DNA from: JAPYWM01 sp964489015
GTDB taxonomy: Bacteria > Bacteroidota > Bacteroidia > SpSt-205
Length of the DNA: 32,911 bases
Direction of reading: 5' to 3'
Assembly (NCBI GenBank): GCA_964489015.1
Contig: CAZAXD010000022.1
Location: 1 to 32,911, forward strand
This document shows, one piece after another, positions 30,513 to 32,911 of the stretch (positions within the stretch are counted from its first letter, which is position 1; every line of letters begins with the position of its first letter). Both the position numbers and the translations under genes were made by a program. The notes beneath the pieces were generated by a model. It searched no databases, was not told the DNA's origin, and saw only the letters and a program-made list of their open reading frames with translations.

Positions 30513-32911
30513 TAGCGACTAAGGTAGAGGCTTCGTTGGGTATACAATGTCTGAAACAGCGGATCCGTGAGGTCCGTGATAAACCGAATCTCCTCACCGG
30601 TCGAACGCATTTCAGGGCCGAGGGTCTTTTCGACTTCGGGGAAGCGGTCAAACGAAAAAACAGGCAGCTTGAGGGCATAGCCGCTGAGCGCCTGCGAAAA
30701 GTCGAAATCTTGGATCCGCTTGTCCTGGAGCAAAATCTCCATGGCCCAACGTACATAGGGTTTCTGAAGCGCCTTCGCTAAGAAGGGCACGGTGCGGGAA
30801 GCGCGTAAATTGGCCTCGAGGACATACACCGTGTTTTCATGGATAGCAAACTGCACGTTTAGAAAGCCTCTGACCTGGAGGCGACGCGCGAGGAGCGCCG
30901 CATAATGCTGCATGGTCTCTACGTATTTGGGCTTGAGAGAAAAAGGGGGGAGGACGGCCGTGGAGTCACCCGAGTGCACCCCCGCCGGTTCGATGTGCTC
31001 CATGATGCCAAGTACGCCGATTGCTTCGCCGTCCGAGAGCGCGTCTAATTCGGCCTCGATGGCCCCAGCCAAGAACCGGTCGATGAGAATGCGGTTATCT
31101 GGCATTTCACGGAGAATGGCCACGATCTGCTCGATGAGTTCGTCCTCATCGACCACGATGCGCATGCGTTGCCCACCTAAGACATAGCTAGGTCGTACAA
31201 GCACCGGATAGCCGAGCCATTCCGCTAGCGCTAGGGCTTCATCGGGCGTGTGGGCTACCCCAAAAGGCGGGTAGGGTATCCCCAGTTCCTGCAGCAGGGC
31301 GGAAAAGCGGCCCCGATCTTCTGAAATGTCGATAGACTCCCAGCTAGTGCCTAATAACGGCACCCCCCAGCGTACGAGCTTTTCGGCTAACTTGAGCGGG
31401 GTTTGTCCCCCTAGCTGCACTACCACATGCGAGGGCTTTTCGCGGTCGATCACCTCATACACATGCTCCCAAAAGACCGGCTCAAAGTACAAGCGGTCCG
31501 ACACATCCGGGTCAGTCGAGACTGTTTCTGGATTACAATTCAGCATGATGGCTTCATAGCCCAGGTCCTTGGCAGCTAAGAGGCCATGGACGCAGCAGTA
31601 GTCAAACTCTACGCCTTGCCCGATGCGGTTAGGGCCACTGCCCAAAATGAGTAGACGAGGTCGCTCTGCTGGCACGACGCCCTCATTTTCGTCCTCAAAG
31701 GTGGAGTAGTAGTAGGGCGTTTCCGCTTCAAACTCAGCAGCGCAGGTATCGACCTGCTTATACACGCGTCGAATCCCCATCGCCAAGCGCTTGTGATAAA
31801 CCTGGCTTTCGACCGTGCCCAGTAGGTGCGCAATTTGCCGATCACCAAGGCCTAGCTGTTTGGCGCGCCGTAGGAGGTCCGCCGGGACTGTGTCTAAAGT
31901 GTATTGGCTGATAGTCCGTTCTAAGTCTACCAGTTTCTGAATCTCGTATAAAAACCACTCATCAATCCCCGTTAGTTTATGGACGGTTCGGATAGGGATC
32001 CCCGCTAAGATGGCATCATGAATGTAAAAGATGCGGTTCCAGCTGGGGCGTTCGAGCCCTTGAAGGAGTTGGGAGAGGTCCTGCACTTCTCGGCCATCGG
32101 CCCCGAGGCCATTGCGGCGTAGCTCGAGGGACTGAACGGCCTTTTGGAGGGCTTCCAGGAAAGACCGACCGATGCCCATGGCTTCGCCGACGCTTTTCAT
32201 TTGCATGCCGAGTTGTCGACTGGCGCCGGGAAACTTATCGAAGTTCCAGCGAGGGACTTTTACCACGACATAGTCTAAGCTTGGCTCAAAAAAGGCTGAG
32301 GTGTGACCCGTGACGGGGTTCGTAATCTCGTCTAAGCGCTTGCCGACAGCGAGGAGAGCGGCAATCTTGGCAATGGGATAACCCGTGGCTTTCGATGCTA
32401 AAGCCGAGGAGCGGGAGACGCGGGGATTAATTTCGATGACATACATCTCATCGCTGTGGGGGCTCAGAGCAAATTGGACATTGCAGCCGCCGGCAAAGTG
32501 CTTGAAAGACAGTAGCAGCTTTTTGGCGTAATTGCGCATTTGCTGATAGAGGTGATCGGGGAGGGTTTGAGCGGGGGCGACCGTGATAGAATCCCCCGTG
32601 TGGATGCCCATCGGGTCAAAGTTTTCGATGGTGCACACGACGATAAAGTGCCCTTCTCGGTCCCGCATGACCTCGAGTTCAAATTCCTTCCAGCCGGCGA
32701 CGCTTTTTTCGATGAGCACTTCATGAATAGGGCTCATGGCCAAGGCACGGCCTACGGCCCGTTCGAGCTCGGCCTTCGAGTGCACGAGATGCGCGCCGGC
32801 TCCGCCTAAGGTGAAAGAAGGCCGAATCACCACGGGGTAGCCGATTTTATGGGCGAGGTCTTTAGCTTCGAGATAAGAGCGAGCGATACCCGCCGGGAGC
32901 ATAGGAAGCCC
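30512..32911 (-). CDS. carB: Carbamoyl-phosphate synthase large subunit (5' end outside window)
   Basis: 799 residues are visible, open to the right edge; roughly the first 140 are missing. The first ATP-grasp domain has VIRPSFTLGGAGAHLVHS and INPRVSRSSALASKATGYP. The oligomerisation region has IDEWFLYEIQKLVDLE. The second half starts ILGSGPNRIGQGVEFDYCC, with NCNPETVSTDPDVSDRLYFE and VRPSYVLGGQRMRIV. CarB makes carbamoyl phosphate for pyrimidines and arginine with CarA (not in the window). The protein stops soon after LGPEMRSTGEE, so the usual C-terminal MGS-like allosteric domain of about 140 residues is absent. No internal damage is seen. Confidence 0.92.
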   Translation of the reverse strand, partial: GLPMLPAGIARSYLEAKDLAHKIGYPVVIRPSFTLGGAGAHLVHSKAELERAVGRALAMSPIHEVLIEKSVAGWKEFELEVMRDREGHFIVVCTIENFDPMGIHTGDSITVAPAQTLPDHLYQQMRNYAKKLLLSFKHFAGGCNVQFALSPHSDEMYVIEINPRVSRSSALASKATGYPIAKIAALLAVGKRLDEITNPVTGHTSAFFEPSLDYVVVKVPRWNFDKFPGASRQLGMQMKSVGEAMGIGRSFLEALQKAVQSLELRRNGLGADGREVQDLSQLLQGLERPSWNRIFYIHDAILAGIPIRTVHKLTGIDEWFLYEIQKLVDLERTISQYTLDTVPADLLRRAKQLGLGDRQIAHLLGTVESQVYHKRLAMGIRRVYKQVDTCAAEFEAETPYYYSTFEDENEGVVPAERPRLLILGSGPNRIGQGVEFDYCCVHGLLAAKDLGYEAIMLNCNPETVSTDPDVSDRLYFEPVFWEHVYEVIDREKPSHVVVQLGGQTPLKLAEKLVRWGVPLLGTSWESIDISEDRGRFSALLQELGIPYPPFGVAHTPDEALALAEWLGYPVLVRPSYVLGGQRMRIVVDEDELIEQIVAILREMPDNRILIDRFLAGAIEAELDALSDGEAIGVLGIMEHIEPAGVHSGDSTAVLPPFSLKPKYVETMQHYAALLARRLQVRGFLNVQFAIHENTVYVLEANLRASRTVPFLAKALQKPYVRWAMEILLQDKRIQDFDFSQALSGYALKLPVFSFDRFPEVEKTLGPEMRSTGEEIRFITDLTDPLFQTLYTQRSLYLSR

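Noticed and set aside
1..32911. CRISPR arrays, rRNA and tRNA genes
   Set aside because: No regularly spaced direct repeats and no rRNA or tRNA-like segments were recognised by eye; a covariance-model scan would be needed to exclude small RNAs.

Overview
The window looks like a chromosomal segment of a GC-rich member of the Bacteroidota. The clues are an LptD-type start with a Bacteroidota-like signature, Bacteroidota -7 promoter boxes (TAnnTTTG) in front of many genes, near-absence of Shine-Dalgarno sequences, a carbamoyl-phosphate synthase large subunit without its C-terminal regulatory domain, and a degenerate arginase-fold protein. I cannot name the genus.

Layout. Positions 1-519 (minus) hold the start of lptD. 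Positions 520-850 hold no gene I can support, but contain strong palindromes. About 800-6440 is a strikingly AT-rich block on the minus strand with a tight operon. In transcription order it encodes a truncated reading frame, a GT4 glycosyltransferase, a radical SAM/SPASM enzyme, a PhyH-type Fe(II)/2-oxoglutarate dioxygenase, a histidine phosphatase, a COMT-like O-methyltransferase and a WG-repeat protein. Four of these genes carry frameshifts or stops, so the block reads as a transferred small-molecule or glycan-modification cluster that is decaying, or as a region with base-calling errors in A/T runs.

From 6459 on, the DNA is ordinary GC-rich backbone. chaN-lhgO-hypothetical-tgt run on plus, and tgt is frameshifted and lacks its zinc-binding cysteines. 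An orphan peptide-binding lipoprotein (minus) follows. Then come parA-parB-M16 peptidase (plus, 4-nt overlaps), a 3-hydroxyacyl-CoA-dehydrogenase-like protein (minus), divergent metK-fbaB-membrane sensor (plus), and a PAS-PAS-PP2C phosphatase (plus). The next genes are pheT-yhhN (minus), ugd-hypothetical-saccharopine-dehydrogenase-like-rnhB (minus), a divergent beta-barrel-like protein with waaA (plus), and carB with the arginase-like gene (minus, carB running off the right edge).

How the genes work together. lptD and waaA point to an LPS-containing outer membrane, and ugd supplies UDP-glucuronate for surface glycans. parAB serve chromosome segregation. The six-TM sensor with coiled coil and GAF-like domain next to the PAS-PP2C phosphatase could be a partner-switching signalling pair. 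The most general signal in the window is that eight transcription units begin with a TAnnTTTG-like box ending only 4-8 nt before the start codon, which predicts leaderless or nearly leaderless mRNAs.
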